From contig SGPL01000177.1 of the NCBI GenBank assembly GCA_004802705.1, forward strand, positions 1 to 39,235: 39,235 nucleotides of DNA. The letters run 5' to 3'. A program made the position numbers and the translations under genes. Positions 21,438 to 32,070 of the stretch are shown here, in pieces (positions within the stretch are counted from its first letter, which is position 1; each line of letters begins with the position of its first letter). The stretch is from Bondarzewia mesenterica. Taxonomy: Eukaryota; Basidiomycota; Agaricomycetes; Russulales; Bondarzewiaceae. The notes under the pieces are model-generated. The model worked only from the letters and a program-made list of their open reading frames with translations, ran no database searches and was not told the DNA's origin.

Positions 21438-23153
21438 CTAGCATGCACGCCCTGTATACCTGCTCAACATTTTCTGCAGATCCCTATTCTCTTCGTTCGA
21501 AACTGCTAACATAGTCTGAAAAAACTTCCTCTCCTGGCGTAATGTAACAATGGTGTTGGTGGCTGATGCACCGAGTGAATCAGACCAGAGTTCTCAACGG
21601 ATCAAAAACCAGCTTGTGCACTCACCTCTTCGAAGAAGTTCACGTTCCGGGATTTTCTCAACGTCCTCAGACTCCCCTTTTAGAAGCTGTGACAATTGGA
21701 TCCTCAGCTCTTTCACGCTTTGCCGAGCCTTACGGTTTCGCAATGCGTCCTTGATCCTGGCTTTCTCATCCATTTTCGGTTTTTTCCGGGATCCGGACGC
21801 CTCTTCGTCTGATTCTTCCCCTACCTCGAGGCCCCGTTTTCTGGATGTGTTCGTATCAAGCGCCTCATCAAGTGCTGGAGAAAGGGCATCGGCTGAGTAT
21901 AACCTGGTCAGCAGGATTTCAAGAATCAAATGCCTAGATTGGACGTGCCATTTAGGCGAGGCGTGGACCCCGCAGGAGTAGGTAGTTGCGCAGGAGAGGT
22001 TCCTCGTTCGTTAATGGTATTTATTGGGGCCGAACGCGAGGAATAGGGTCGCGGGGATAGAGCTTGAGGGGAAGAGGGCTCAAGGATGGGCGGCCGCGTC
22101 AAGGAGGTGAATTCAAGACTTTGTACTGCATCTGGCGAATGTGAGCTCGAAGGCGGATTTGACAAGTAAGCAGGACCTGTGAATGTACATGATCACTTAA
22201 ACAAATGACTAAGACAACTGCGAAAGAGTAAGCTACACACTTAAGCGGCGATCGTCATTATCAATGGGAGTGATCAGTCGCTGTTCGGAGGTATATATTT
22301 GAGAATGTGCAGGGAGCGACGGAGTTAGAGGCGTAGTCGAGATAGTGGGAAGCGAATGCGCGAGGTACGACCCAACCGCCTCAAATTGCACCCTATTGCT
22401 GTTAGAAGGCACGGACAAGTGTGGATTGGATGTCCCATATAATGCGGCATGATTGACACGAGAAACTTGAGAACTGTGAGAGAAGTTAATACCTCCACGA
22501 AATTTTCAGAAATTCTAGTGGAGAAGCATTTACGGATTCAATGATATGCTACCATCTTTACTGGATCCTTGCACGAAAGTAGACGGATCTCGCCGATACC
22601 CTGCAGATCGTCGTCGGCCTGTGCTTGGAGGCAACTGGGAGCCTTGTTGCACATCATTATTTTCTGTACTCGTTTCCACCGCAGGGAAGGAAGGCGGCTG
22701 ATCTGGGGGGCTGAAAAAATGACTAAACAGATCAGTGGCCTGAACGACTGAATGATAATCAATGGCAGACTTTTTGCCACTTTGATTCACTTTGCGAATT
22801 AACAGCTCATCGAAATATCCTGTTACGAGGTCAAAAGGAAAGCTATGTTCATGATCACCCGTATTGACGACAGCATTGCCGGAAATCGATGGAAGATCAG
22901 TAGTAAATGAAGAACGCCGCGACGGTGCCGCTCGAGCGGAGGGAGTCACTATGATAGATGGTTCGCCTTCAGTTACATCCTTGCCAGATTGTGTGGGGTT
23001 GTGGGATAGGGTCAGATTCGCCTGTGAGCAGTGATTGTTCAGTAGTCTCGCCCGGAGAGTCGAAATACACGCCCTGACCGATGATGCGTCATTGTGAGAC
23101 GCTGATCCACGAACATGGCTGGAAGAAGGGCCAGCCTTTGAACGATAATTCAT
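21438..23153 (-). CDS. atypical basic helix-loop-helix-like transcription regulator
   Basis: Five exons on the minus strand (23153-22534, 22473-22241, 22176-21969, 21903-21626, 21562-21438) sum to 1464 nt, giving 487 residues. The first 350 residues are low-complexity (Ser, Pro, Thr), as in fungal regulators. A Lys/Arg stretch (SRKKPKMDEKARIKDALRNR) then precedes helix 1 (ARQSVKELRIQLSQLLKG), a loop and helix 2 (PERELLRRATNTIVTLRQE). A coiled coil with heptad-like spacing (RKFFQTMLAVSNEENRDLQK) follows. This order matches bHLH-zipper proteins, but the usual His/Glu/Arg contacts of the basic region are degenerate, so E-box binding is doubtful. Intron 3 uses a weak GTCCAC donor, but it keeps frame and avoids a TGA. 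A bZIP fold is the main alternative. Likely nuclear. Confidence 0.65.
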
Positions 23154-23770
23154 AGTTAGATAAGGGGAAATGCAATGGAGATAGATGTCATACCGGACGC
23201 TGCTTCACAACACTTATGAATGTTTTTGACCATCAGCGATCGTCAAGGACAAGCAATGCGCACCTCTCTCGGACAAAAACATGTCGTATGTAGGTTTGCG
23301 AGGCGTTGGCAAGCACCAAATACAAAGTCCTGTAAATTGCCGACGGTTATTTGACGGCATTTATCCCAAAATAGGCTATGCGTACCTTTTCACAAAAAAA
23401 ACAAGCACCCACAACAAGGTATGGGTCGCGAATTTGTATTGGTAATAATCACAGCACTTCTTATCATAAAACCAAAGCTAATCAACAAAGCCTTCCTGAT
23501 TGAGAGAAATGATACGGGCGGGCGATCACAGTACTCGTCCTTAACATTACTTCAACTTGCACACAAGATTCTACAGGTCAGAGAACTCAGTGATTACTTA
23601 TGCCTTGAAGATGGATCGTAATGACATACACTCATCAGCCGAAATATATTAATCCTTATTCACAAATGAAAAGGCAAATTTTAGAGTCGCAGCAGGCATC
23701 ATCAATTATGAAGGCCTCACCCATATAGGCGACAAATGTCCTTCGATGCCGTCAATCGGCGACCCTCCAG
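23154..23770. other. intergenic, no supported gene
   Basis: Upstream of the bHLH-like gene on the minus strand. A plus-strand frame at 23421-23621 is hydrophobic at its start but has no further support. Confidence 0.4.
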
Positions 23771-24144
23771 TCATGGAATTGTGAAAGAGACCCTGAGTCC
23801 TCTACGTTCCAGTATGATCGTGACGGCGGCAAGCGTATCCATGGACTCTAGGTTGCTGTTGTCTACTTGCGGCGCGGCGAAGTCAATTATCGCGCTAAGG
23901 CAATGGTATTGACTTTCCAGCTCCGGCGCTTCTCTTTCCAGGGTTCTTCTCCGTCTTTGTATTCTTTCCAACCGAGATCCGGGCACTGTTACCAGATGCT
24001 AGGATCAAAAGGAAGGGCGCCATAGATTATCGGGTTCGTAGGCCGAATGCTGAGAAAAGTCTTATGCAGAAAGTCCACGGCCTGGCCTACTGAGTGCAGG
24101 AGAGGGAACGTGGTAACCAAGCTATGGCCGAGTATGATGAGCCC
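23771..24144 (-). pseudogene. possible relic of an alpha/beta-hydrolase gene
   Basis: On the minus strand, from 24144 to 23992, an open stretch begins GLIILGHSLVTTFPLLHSVG and ends with PIIYGALPFDPSIW. GHSxx resembles the nucleophile elbow of alpha/beta-hydrolases (usual GxSxG, here V for the last G). GALPFDPSIW resembles the GLPxPxxxW stretch of a common basidiomycete hydrolase family. It is followed by GTAACAG and a second open frame (23986-23771, ending RRGLRVSFTIP). No start, signal or upstream exons were found; the flanking 24145-24570 sequence has several stops. I judge it a decayed fragment, with chance as a real alternative. Confidence 0.33.
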
Positions 24145-24568
24145 TGCGCCGCTTCAGGAGGATATCGCGGCACGAGGGGGTCAGATAAGCAAGCACAAGA
24201 GATTAGATCGAGCCATCATAGAGCATCGTCTATGACGGTAGTCTGTCTCAAGCCAATGATCTAGCTATGAGATCGAATAGTCAGCGCAAGCATTAAACCA
24301 CCTCTCGCCTGGCTGTTTCTAAGTGTAAGACGTACCTCTATTTACAGGCTTTGTGGCTGCAAGAACAGAGCGCAGAAACGTACCTGTGTTACGGGCGAGT
24401 CAAGGCTCGAGAACACCTTCTCATAAGATACTTTATGCTTGGAAAGGGGGAGTTACAAAAGAATAGGTCGTTGCGATGGCATGCCCAGACATAATGTAGC
24501 TTCCTGCGAAACCCGCGAGCGCTGGACCAGAGAAAGGATGGGTTGAACATCTTTTTCGAGATGATACA

Positions 24569-25768
24569 CTATCGTACAGCAGTAAACTTCAGGCGCGCCT
24601 TCTCATTTCGCCGCACGTCTTCCTCTTTCAGTCTGGCGTTTAGAGCAGTATATAACTCTGATGCATACTTCTCTCCAGCCTACGCAACAATGCATGAGTG
24701 AGTACGGAAAGAGCAAGTCTCCAGCAAGGACACAGTAAAAGGGGGGGAAACGTACTTGGAGCAATCCCCTGATTTGTTCAAGTTTGAGCTCACTAGACCC
24801 TAATAATCGCATACCTTGCAGACTAGATTCGCCATTGGGCGAGAACGAGTAAACAAGGAGGAGCTTAAAATCTGTGGCCGTTTCCTCGTGTGTTGTCGCA
24901 TCCAGAAAATGTGCCGGTGGTAGCTTCGGAAAACTAAGAGGTAAGAAAGCAAGGTGTGCGTGAAGAAAGTCAATCTGACCAGGTTTAACGTAATGCCGAC
25001 GGGCCATTTATCTCGTCCATCCAGTATATCTCCCTCATCCCAATAATCCTCCAATTCAATATCTGTTGCAGTTTGTACTTGCCTCATGTCAAATCCACTC
25101 TGCCTCTCCTCGTCAACATCCATATCTCCCGCCCCGCCTTCTTCCCGCCCTTTGGCCATGCGATACTCGATGCTACGTGTCCTAGGTACCTTCGTATCCC
25201 ACAGCGCCGCGCGCGCCGCCATGAATAACGCATCATGTACGTTACCGCAATCGGATTGAACGACCAGATCCAGGACGAGCAACCATGATTTTTTTGACCG
25301 CAAAATTCCAAGGTTGGATGGAAGAAGCGAAGGGTGTGCGAGAGTCTTATGAAGCAAAGTCGTATAGTCGTATTGGAGATCGTCCAGCGCGGCGGAAGAT
25401 AGATGGGGGTATGCAGAAGGGGAACTATCTTTGCAACGGTTGCTCAAGTCAGTGTGTCAGAAGAATAACATATATTCGCAAGCCACGGACCATGAAACCG
25501 AGCAGACGACTCTCCCTCCTTCAACCCCCTCTCCGCGCTCTATATCTTCGACTTCCAGTTTCACAGCCGCTAGGATCTCTGTCCCTCCTCCGGACTCACT
25601 ATTTTTCTTCCCAACATTAAGACGTGCACTGCCGTTGGCTAACGGGGCGACTCCCGTCTCCAGGGCAATGGTTCTGTAATCGAGCAGTGTACGACCATCA
25701 GCTCTCACCGACGAACCCGCCCGTAGAGATGACTGGATGAAGGCCTTTTCGGATTTTGAGAGAGACAT
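24569..25768 (-). CDS. RRP42: exosome complex core subunit RRP42 (RNase PH-like)
   Basis: Four exons on the minus strand (25768-25491, 25442-24980, 24923-24756, 24679-24569) sum to 1020 nt, giving 339 residues. RRP42 is one of the six RNase-PH-fold subunits of the eukaryotic exosome ring, which threads RNA towards the catalytic subunits in 3'-5' decay and rRNA processing. Family marks are LSKSEKAFIQSSLR, RADGRTLLDYRTIALETGV, LANGSARL, GTEILAAVKLEVE and, in the middle, KKSWLLVLDLVVQSDCGN followed by DALFMAARAALWDTKVPR. The C-terminal part has ELKLEQIRGLLQ and YTALNARLKEEDVRRNEKAR. Exons 1-2 join through CSVSC-NRCKDSSPSAYPH using the acceptor CTTGAG. Intron 2 ends at CCGAAG; the nearer TAG would break the frame. 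The start is chosen at MSLSKSE. It is head-to-head with the following gene, 267 bp apart. Confidence 0.93.
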
Positions 25769-26035
25769 GGATGAAAACAGCAAGTAGCAAACGAATTCTC
25801 GGACACATAACTTGCAGATAAGTTTTCTGAGATTTATGTAAGGTAGTAATCATTATGTCGCGCGTGGTTACCCCCACACATATCGGGGCTTTTTGTCCAA
25901 TTCTTAGCTTCAGCCTTCTTCCACAGTACGAAACGATGAGACTCTGACCTTTTTCTCCCAGTTATTCTGTCTTTTACTTGGCCGGTCCTTGCGTTATCTG
26001 TTCACTCTTTTTTTGCCGTGATTTTTCACAGCGCG
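25769..26035. promoter_or_regulatory. short divergent promoter, RRP42 / large orphan gene
   Basis: Only 267 bp separate the two opposite ATG codons, so the genes probably share a bidirectional promoter. The plus-strand side is rich in T/C runs. No clear TATA box was found. Confidence 0.45.
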
Positions 26036-28338
26036 ATGACCTCCCAAAGGCGTCCCGCAAATTCCAACACCAATGATGATCACCGACATTCCAACGTGCT
26101 CCGCGCATCTGTGCTGGATGCTGCACTGCTGCTTGGAATAGGAACAAGCCGTACCGTCGAAAATTGGATGTTCGACAGCGTAGAGGAGGGGGATGAGGAA
26201 GAGGTCAGTCATCAATATCGGCACAAATGTCATGGTGAAACGACAGTTACTGTTTGATCTCTTGGAAGTGCCTGTGTGCTTCCCTTGATCAAGCAGTATC
26301 AATTGTCCACGTCCTGGTGCCTCGGTATCTTTACATTACTGTTGTGCAGCGTCTCTTACACATCGTACAGAATATCATCTCTCCAGGATTGACGTCCGCC
26401 TCAACCGCCACTTCCGAGGAATCTTCCTTGTCACCATTCATTCTACCCCCGAATGGAACCAGGGAGAATGATTTGATTGTTTCAAAGCCTTCCGAGCCTA
26501 CTTTCCTCCATGTCGTCGACGACACGGAGCAGCACTCTCTCATTCACTTCGCAGACAAGCCCACGTCATCTACGAGCCAGCCTCCGAAACACAATAAGCT
26601 GCGTAAACTACGGAGAGATGGGTATGAGAGCGATGCCGGTTACATGAGCGATGCAGGGAAGGAAAAGAACAAAGAGAAGAAGCGGAACAAGAAAAAGGAT
26701 AAGGCTGGGGCGGACACCGACTACGAGACCGACAGCGGGCATGTTTCGACCAAAGACCGAAGCAAAACGTTCCGTAAGGCCACGAAGCCTTCATTACCCG
26801 ATGGCGGTGACGTTCCAGACGCAGGTTTTCTGTCCGAGGCATCCTTGAAAAAGAAACGCTCATTCTTCCGTCTCAATACGAAGCTGCCCAAGAAATCTCG
26901 CTCGAAGGACTTGTCAACTCCGGTCCCCTCCATCCCCGCAGTACCACCTTTACCAGCACTGTCGCTCCCTATCGCGGACATGTTCTCTGTTAGTTCCGCT
27001 TCGAGCACTCTTGATGAGGATTCGAGAAGCGTAACGCCCATTCCTGGGTTACCCCGCGATTTTGGTGGGAGTGCAAGCTCAGTGGCCGAGACGGTTTCTA
27101 CTTCAGAGTCAATCCGGTCGCTCCCGCCAAATTCTTCAAAAGAAACAATATCTCATTCGCAAAGCTCGATGGAAAGCACAAGGGGCCGTGAGCATCGTGT
27201 ACGGTTCACCGCCTCGACGCAGTTCGCCAAAGCGGGCGACTGGGAGAACAATAACAGTCCTCTGCGCCCGAAAATCTCTCTTCCCATTACCTCATCGCTC
27301 TCTCCTCTCTCTTCTGGTACATCATCTCCCCAGCCTTTTCTCGCCCGCTCAATGGGATCCAGGAGGGTTCCATCACCCCTCATGCTTCCAAAATCGGAGT
27401 CACCGATGCGTGCGACACCATCACCTATCTCGTCAGATTATTACATTGTACCCTCTTCTGAGTTCATTGTACCCTCTCCGTCGCCAATGCGCCGCAGTCC
27501 GATGCCTAGTCCTCGCGGTCATTTTGCGCACTACGACCTCCCACCACCAAGTCCCCCTCCTCAAGGGCCCTTACCACAGGTTCCTGCTGAACCAGCCATT
27601 TCCCATATCCACGCGCCGCCCACCGCATTTGGGTGGGGAGGCCATATACCCTCACGTGCTCCCAGCCCGAGCCCGAGCCTGCTTGCACAGCCCATTCAAC
27701 GCGGTCGTGCGGCGCCTTTCCCCTCACGGCCTATTCTTCCCCGGGACGAGTCGACTCAGCTTATACGGCGCACGTCGCTTTCGCAGCGCGCACGCATGAT
27801 GGCGCGGCGGTCGTTCGCAGAGGACGACTCGGATATCGGCACAGATGCCGAAGGCCGGGGTCAGCGAGGAGTTCAATTTTTACTGCCTGACGCGGAAATT
27901 CGAAGAGCGAATAGTGAATTGAGCTTTCATGGGCCTTCGACGTTTGTCCCCCCTCAGATTACAGTTGAGGATGAAGAAGTGCGCCCAGATGTTGCTCAAT
28001 TTTTCTTTGGAAATCAGGGCGCGGGTGGACCGACGGCGCATTCTATTGCTGATGATGGACATTCAGGCTATTTCGATGATGATAAGTCCGTCTATCCCGA
28101 CGACGCGCGCACGCTCGGGACACTTGGCAATGGCTCCACCGTGACCATCGACTCCTATTATTTCAACTCATCGAACAAGAGTGTGCGGGAATCAGTGTGG
28201 AGTAAGCGTGCGAGCTTCTTGGATGACGAGCGGAGTGGCCAGATGAGAGAGATGTTTGTGAAGAGAGTTGAAGAGATGTATAGCACAGGCGGGCCGGAGA
28301 AGGACGGGATTCCCCCCGTGCCCAAGTTGCCGTTCTGA
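26036..28338 (+). CDS. large disordered Ser/Pro-rich protein with repeated acidic Gly motif
   Basis: Two exons (26036-26203, 26269-28338) give 745 residues. A 75-nt stretch near 26298-26374 begins GTATCA and ends TACAG without a frame change, so it may be a further intron (720 residues). The N-terminus is mildly hydrophobic (LDAALLLGIG). From about residue 150 come three related short motifs of the type Y-E-S/T-D-x-G-x-x-S (GYESDAGYMSDAG, DYETDSGHVSTKD, PDAGFLSEAS), alternating with Lys/Arg blocks (KEKNKEKKRNKKKDK, SLKKKRSFFRLNTK). The middle is a Ser/Pro-rich region with many SP and SPSP sites, and acidic C-terminal patches follow. There is no catalytic domain and no convincing membrane span. 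I do not recognise it; a phosphorylated scaffold is an inference. Confidence 0.72.
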
Positions 28339-29318
28339 TTTCGAATAATTTTCTCCATGAATACTGATAAACTCACACTCCTTCGTCGTGGCCAGACGCC
28401 TTTGTTCGCGGACCTGTATATCCGTGTAGACGCAGCCGCACTTGATGTGCGTTCTTATCCTGGTGACTCTTCTTTGAGATTTCCTTGATCTTTTTCTGTT
28501 TGTGGGTTTGTGTATTGCCCACTTTATTCTCTTCCTGCTCGGTCATTTAATTCGCTGTATACCTCTCGCTTTATCCGTCTGTTCAGCATGCTTCCTTTAT
28601 ACCTATCGCTTTTGTTGCGTTGCTTGTACACTCACCTTGATCATGTGCTGCGATAATTTACGGCGGCTTTGACAACTTTGCCACCTCACACCCAAGAAAA
28701 GGACTCGAAAGAAGTTTCTGGCATCATGACGAAGAACTGGACGAATTCCGTTGCTATCTGTCAGGTAGGGTGGGACTGCTGAAAATGACCAGAGATGGAA
28801 TTCACGACGTGTCGAGCAGTTACATATCCAACTTGATCTTCATACTTACAACACTCGCTGTCGTCCGAGGACATGAAGCGATGCACACATATTTGCGTAA
28901 TTCCAGGTTTGAATTCGAGGCTTGGAGCGGAAAGCCGCTGATATGCTCAGTCGGGTGAGTTTGCAACCTTCTGCAACGCTCGATCGAACAACGATGCGGC
29001 TGTGTGTGGAGTTTTCAACATGCGAACTGCTTCTTTATGCACTTATTGTGAATGAATGCTTCAAGTTCAGCGCCTTGACATTTGGGAGGATGCGGCGGGC
29101 GAATTCATTGGCAATTGTACCCGCATAATAACTGAATATAACATGTTCTGCGGCGTGCGCACGAGTCTGACACTTGGTCACTGAGATATCGACCACAAAG
29201 AAATTCTACAGATTCAGATCTAGAGCTTTACGGACTGGGGAAAACTATCACTGTGAGGCTGTTGATGTGCTTCAGATGACAAGATAGAAGCCAAAACCAT
29301 TCTGTTGCGATCCCAAGT
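28339..29318. other. intergenic, convergent gene ends
   Basis: The 3' regions of the orphan gene (+) and P450 copy B (-). A T-rich and pyrimidine-rich zone fills 28450-28620. No additional gene is supported. Confidence 0.45.
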
Positions 29319-31510
29319 CTACGCTTCCACCGTTCCGGGTTGTCTTATCAACCTTTCTGCTTCCAGAGACCGGGGGTTGATCATGCATCTGAACGGGGCG
29401 GGATAACTATTCCATGAGAGAAGGGGACAACGGGAAAGAAAAAAAATCAGCACCATCCTAGCTTTAACGAAACCATGGAAAATTAAAGGAAGGAAAAAGA
29501 AAAAGATAGCTCACGCGATTAGACCAGGTGAGCACTCATCTTTTGGCTCAATTACTTTCCCATCATCGTCCACAGCCTTTGAGATATCAAATGTCGCAAG
29601 GATGGAAGCTATGGCGATCCAGATGGATTCACGCGCCATGTATCGGCCCGGGCATGCTCGTCGACCAAATCCAAAGCCTAGTACATCGGGGAACTTGATA
29701 GATGTATCCAGGAAATGTTCAGGCTTGAATTTGTCAGCTTCAGGGAAGGTCAACTCATCATGCAGCATGGCCCTATGGAAGTGCATGAGTCAGACGGGCG
29801 AAAAGGTCGGGGGATGCAGGCTAATGGCACACCAAGAATTCCCGAAAACTAAGGAGCCCGCAGGGATGTGGTATCCTTCGTAGATATCATCTGATATTAC
29901 CCTATGAGGAAGACCTGCAAGACCAAGGGGCACTCTCGCATCAGCGAGAGCATAGCGGCATATACAACATTGAATCTCACCGAGCGGAACGACAGGTCTC
30001 CATCGCAAAACCTCCTTGACCACAGCGTTGACATAAGGGAGCGAGTTTTCATCCTCGAAATTCGGTAGGCGGTCGTTACCGATGACAGCATCAATCTCCG
30101 CCTGAGCCTTTCTCTGCGCTTCGGGATGGAGGACCATGGCCAAGAAGAAGGTTCCAAGAGCTGTCATTGTCTGCATAAGAGGCGTTAGTGATGGGTGATG
30201 TAAATTGACGAATGAACGCACGCACCGTGTCCGCGCCGGCTTTAATAGATCGAAGGAGTTAATGTCGGTTGAATGGACTCAGATGGATGGAAATTACCGA
30301 GGTACATGGATCCTGCTGTATACTTGATTATCTCTTCCTCGTGATTGGATTCCTTGTATTCGCTCTTCTTGATCATCGATGCCACGACAGATGGTCCAGC
30401 CGTTCCTTTCGCCTGAGTCTTGTCAGAGAAAGCCGTAAATACACAAATATATCACCCACAACAGCTTCGGTAACATGACGATAGGCCCCCTCTGGGGCCT
30501 GAAGACAGTGTTGCGTCCATTTCTTAGCCTCCCTCATGAAGCCATTACCAGGGACCCACGCAGGTACCCGTTGCACTGAAGTGATACAGATATAAATTGA
30601 AACGACGTGACAAGGAGAGAACAACATACGTACGAAAGGGTAAAGTATCATAGAGACCCGCTCTAGTTGTACTGCCAAATGCCATACCTTCGAGTGCCCT
30701 CTCCGCAGCGTTGATGTACGGGTCACCGTGGGGCTGAACTTTGATGCCATATGCAATCTCAAGGATGACGCGGCCTGCCATGCTAGACAGACATGTCAGA
30801 GCGTAAATCAGAGACAAATGATCATCACCTACTGCCTCGAATGTTCAATAAAATCTTCGGGAGTATCTATAAGACGTTGAAGGAGTTCAACAGTTGCCCT
30901 CTCTTCGGTGGGATGATATTGCAGAGTTGCAGAAGAATGAAAATACTGATGGAATGCCTTCCGCATGTCTCTCCATCTCTGACCATAAGCCAACAAGCCT
31001 ATGGACCAGCCAAGCCCGAGACTGTAAGATACTGTTCAGTTTGGCATTCGGAAAGAGCAAGCCTTGAATACTCAAATATCGGAGAGAACTGCCAGTTTTG
31101 GTCTAAATGTTGAAAATGATGAATTACTGTCACGAAATATGAAAGCGCATGTATACCTGTCGGAGTAGAGCGAAGATCTCTTGTTTAAAAGGTCGTTCGC
31201 CGCTTTCTCAGAGTTCAGGATGATCAAGTGTGTTCCGAGAACCTCAAGGTGGATGATATCCGATCCTTCCGGTAGCGTGAACACATGCAGTAGACGTCGT
31301 GTGTCAGGCAGACTTACCGTGATCTTTCCCCCATTTCCGATAAGTGGCCCATTCGTTACGCTTAGGCATATCTAACATGTTTCCTATGATAGGGAGGCGA
31401 CGAGGCCCGGGAGGGAGGGGGTAAGCCGTTTTTTTGCTTCGCCACTTATACACTAAGCCGACCACGACAAGACCGAGAGGAAGGGCGAGGAGATCGAGGA
31501 AGGAGCTCAT
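29319..31510 (-). CDS. cytochrome P450 monooxygenase, copy B, mutated splice donor
   Basis: Twelve exons on the minus strand: 31510-31318, 31265-31157, 31102-31076, 31021-30833, 30782-30634, 30575-30460, 30418-30298, 30239-30226, 30170-29981, 29914-29833, 29772-29515, 29406-29319. They sum to 1536 nt, giving 511 residues, the intended length of copy A. Features: N-terminal anchor (LALPLGLVVVGLVY), PPGPRRLPIIGN hinge, I-helix AGADT, K-helix KEVLRW, PEHF and the heme loop GFGFGRRACPG with the Cys ligand. The ending (FRCMINPRSLEAERLI) fits basidiomycete OrdA-like P450s. Several intron positions coincide with copy A, including the tiny 14-nt exon encoding GADT, so the two are paralogs; copy B has extra introns after SDR and after VVPL. 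The donor of intron 3 reads TTGAGT where GTGAGT is expected (31075-31074), and reading through meets TGA at once. As given, the gene would misprocess unless this base is an error. Confidence 0.86.
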
Positions 31511-32070
31511 TGTGGCGAGGAACAGCAAAAGAGAAGATGAGAGGTGCTTATGCACAACCTGAGCGTCGCAACTCTTTTAAGGCCTGAGGAGAAATCGTGA
31601 CACTGAAGATCAAAATTCAAGTTACACATACCGGGGACACAAAGTGATTGGAACCTTTATGCGACGACATGTGGAGTTAAGGAAATCTTACGTTCCACTG
31701 CCAGTTGAGAGGGAGTCCGTCGCAAGATTGTTTGCAGAACAGCTCTCGTAACGCGTCTGAAACCATATCAGGATCTTGACTTACAATTCTGGTAAACAGT
31801 GTGGAGCTTGTACATAAATTCGAAGCTTGGGCCCCACCCCGCACTGTCTCCGAAAGGTGCTGGATTCTGAGAATAGATCATGTGCTCAGTGCAGAGGCTG
31901 CACTTAACTAAACCCGCGATAGACGGAGAAGTCTCTGTCGCTGGCGATGAGGCATCGGACGCTCCTCTCCTTCAGATCTCCAAGGGGCTATTCTGCCTCA
32001 TGACGTGACTGTCATTGTTGGAAGGTTGAAGAAAGGCTGGAGGGACGAAATGATATATTGCTTTGCGGAG
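31511..32070. other. intergenic, P450-B promoter and UCH37 3' region
   Basis: A TTAAAAG motif (about 31572-31578) lies 60-70 nt upstream of the P450-B ATG and may act as a weak TATA box. The remainder holds the UCH37 3' region. No gene is seen. Confidence 0.4.

Noticed and set aside
27062..27799. 245-codon plus-strand frame inside the large orphan gene
   Set aside because: It is out of frame with the 690-codon exon and is rich in Arg, Ser and Pro as expected of a shadow of a low-complexity coding region.
17695..31510. Secondary-metabolite gene cluster around the two P450s
   Set aside because: The intervening genes are a bHLH-like regulator, exosome RRP42 and a disordered orphan; no synthase, terpene cyclase or other tailoring enzyme is present.
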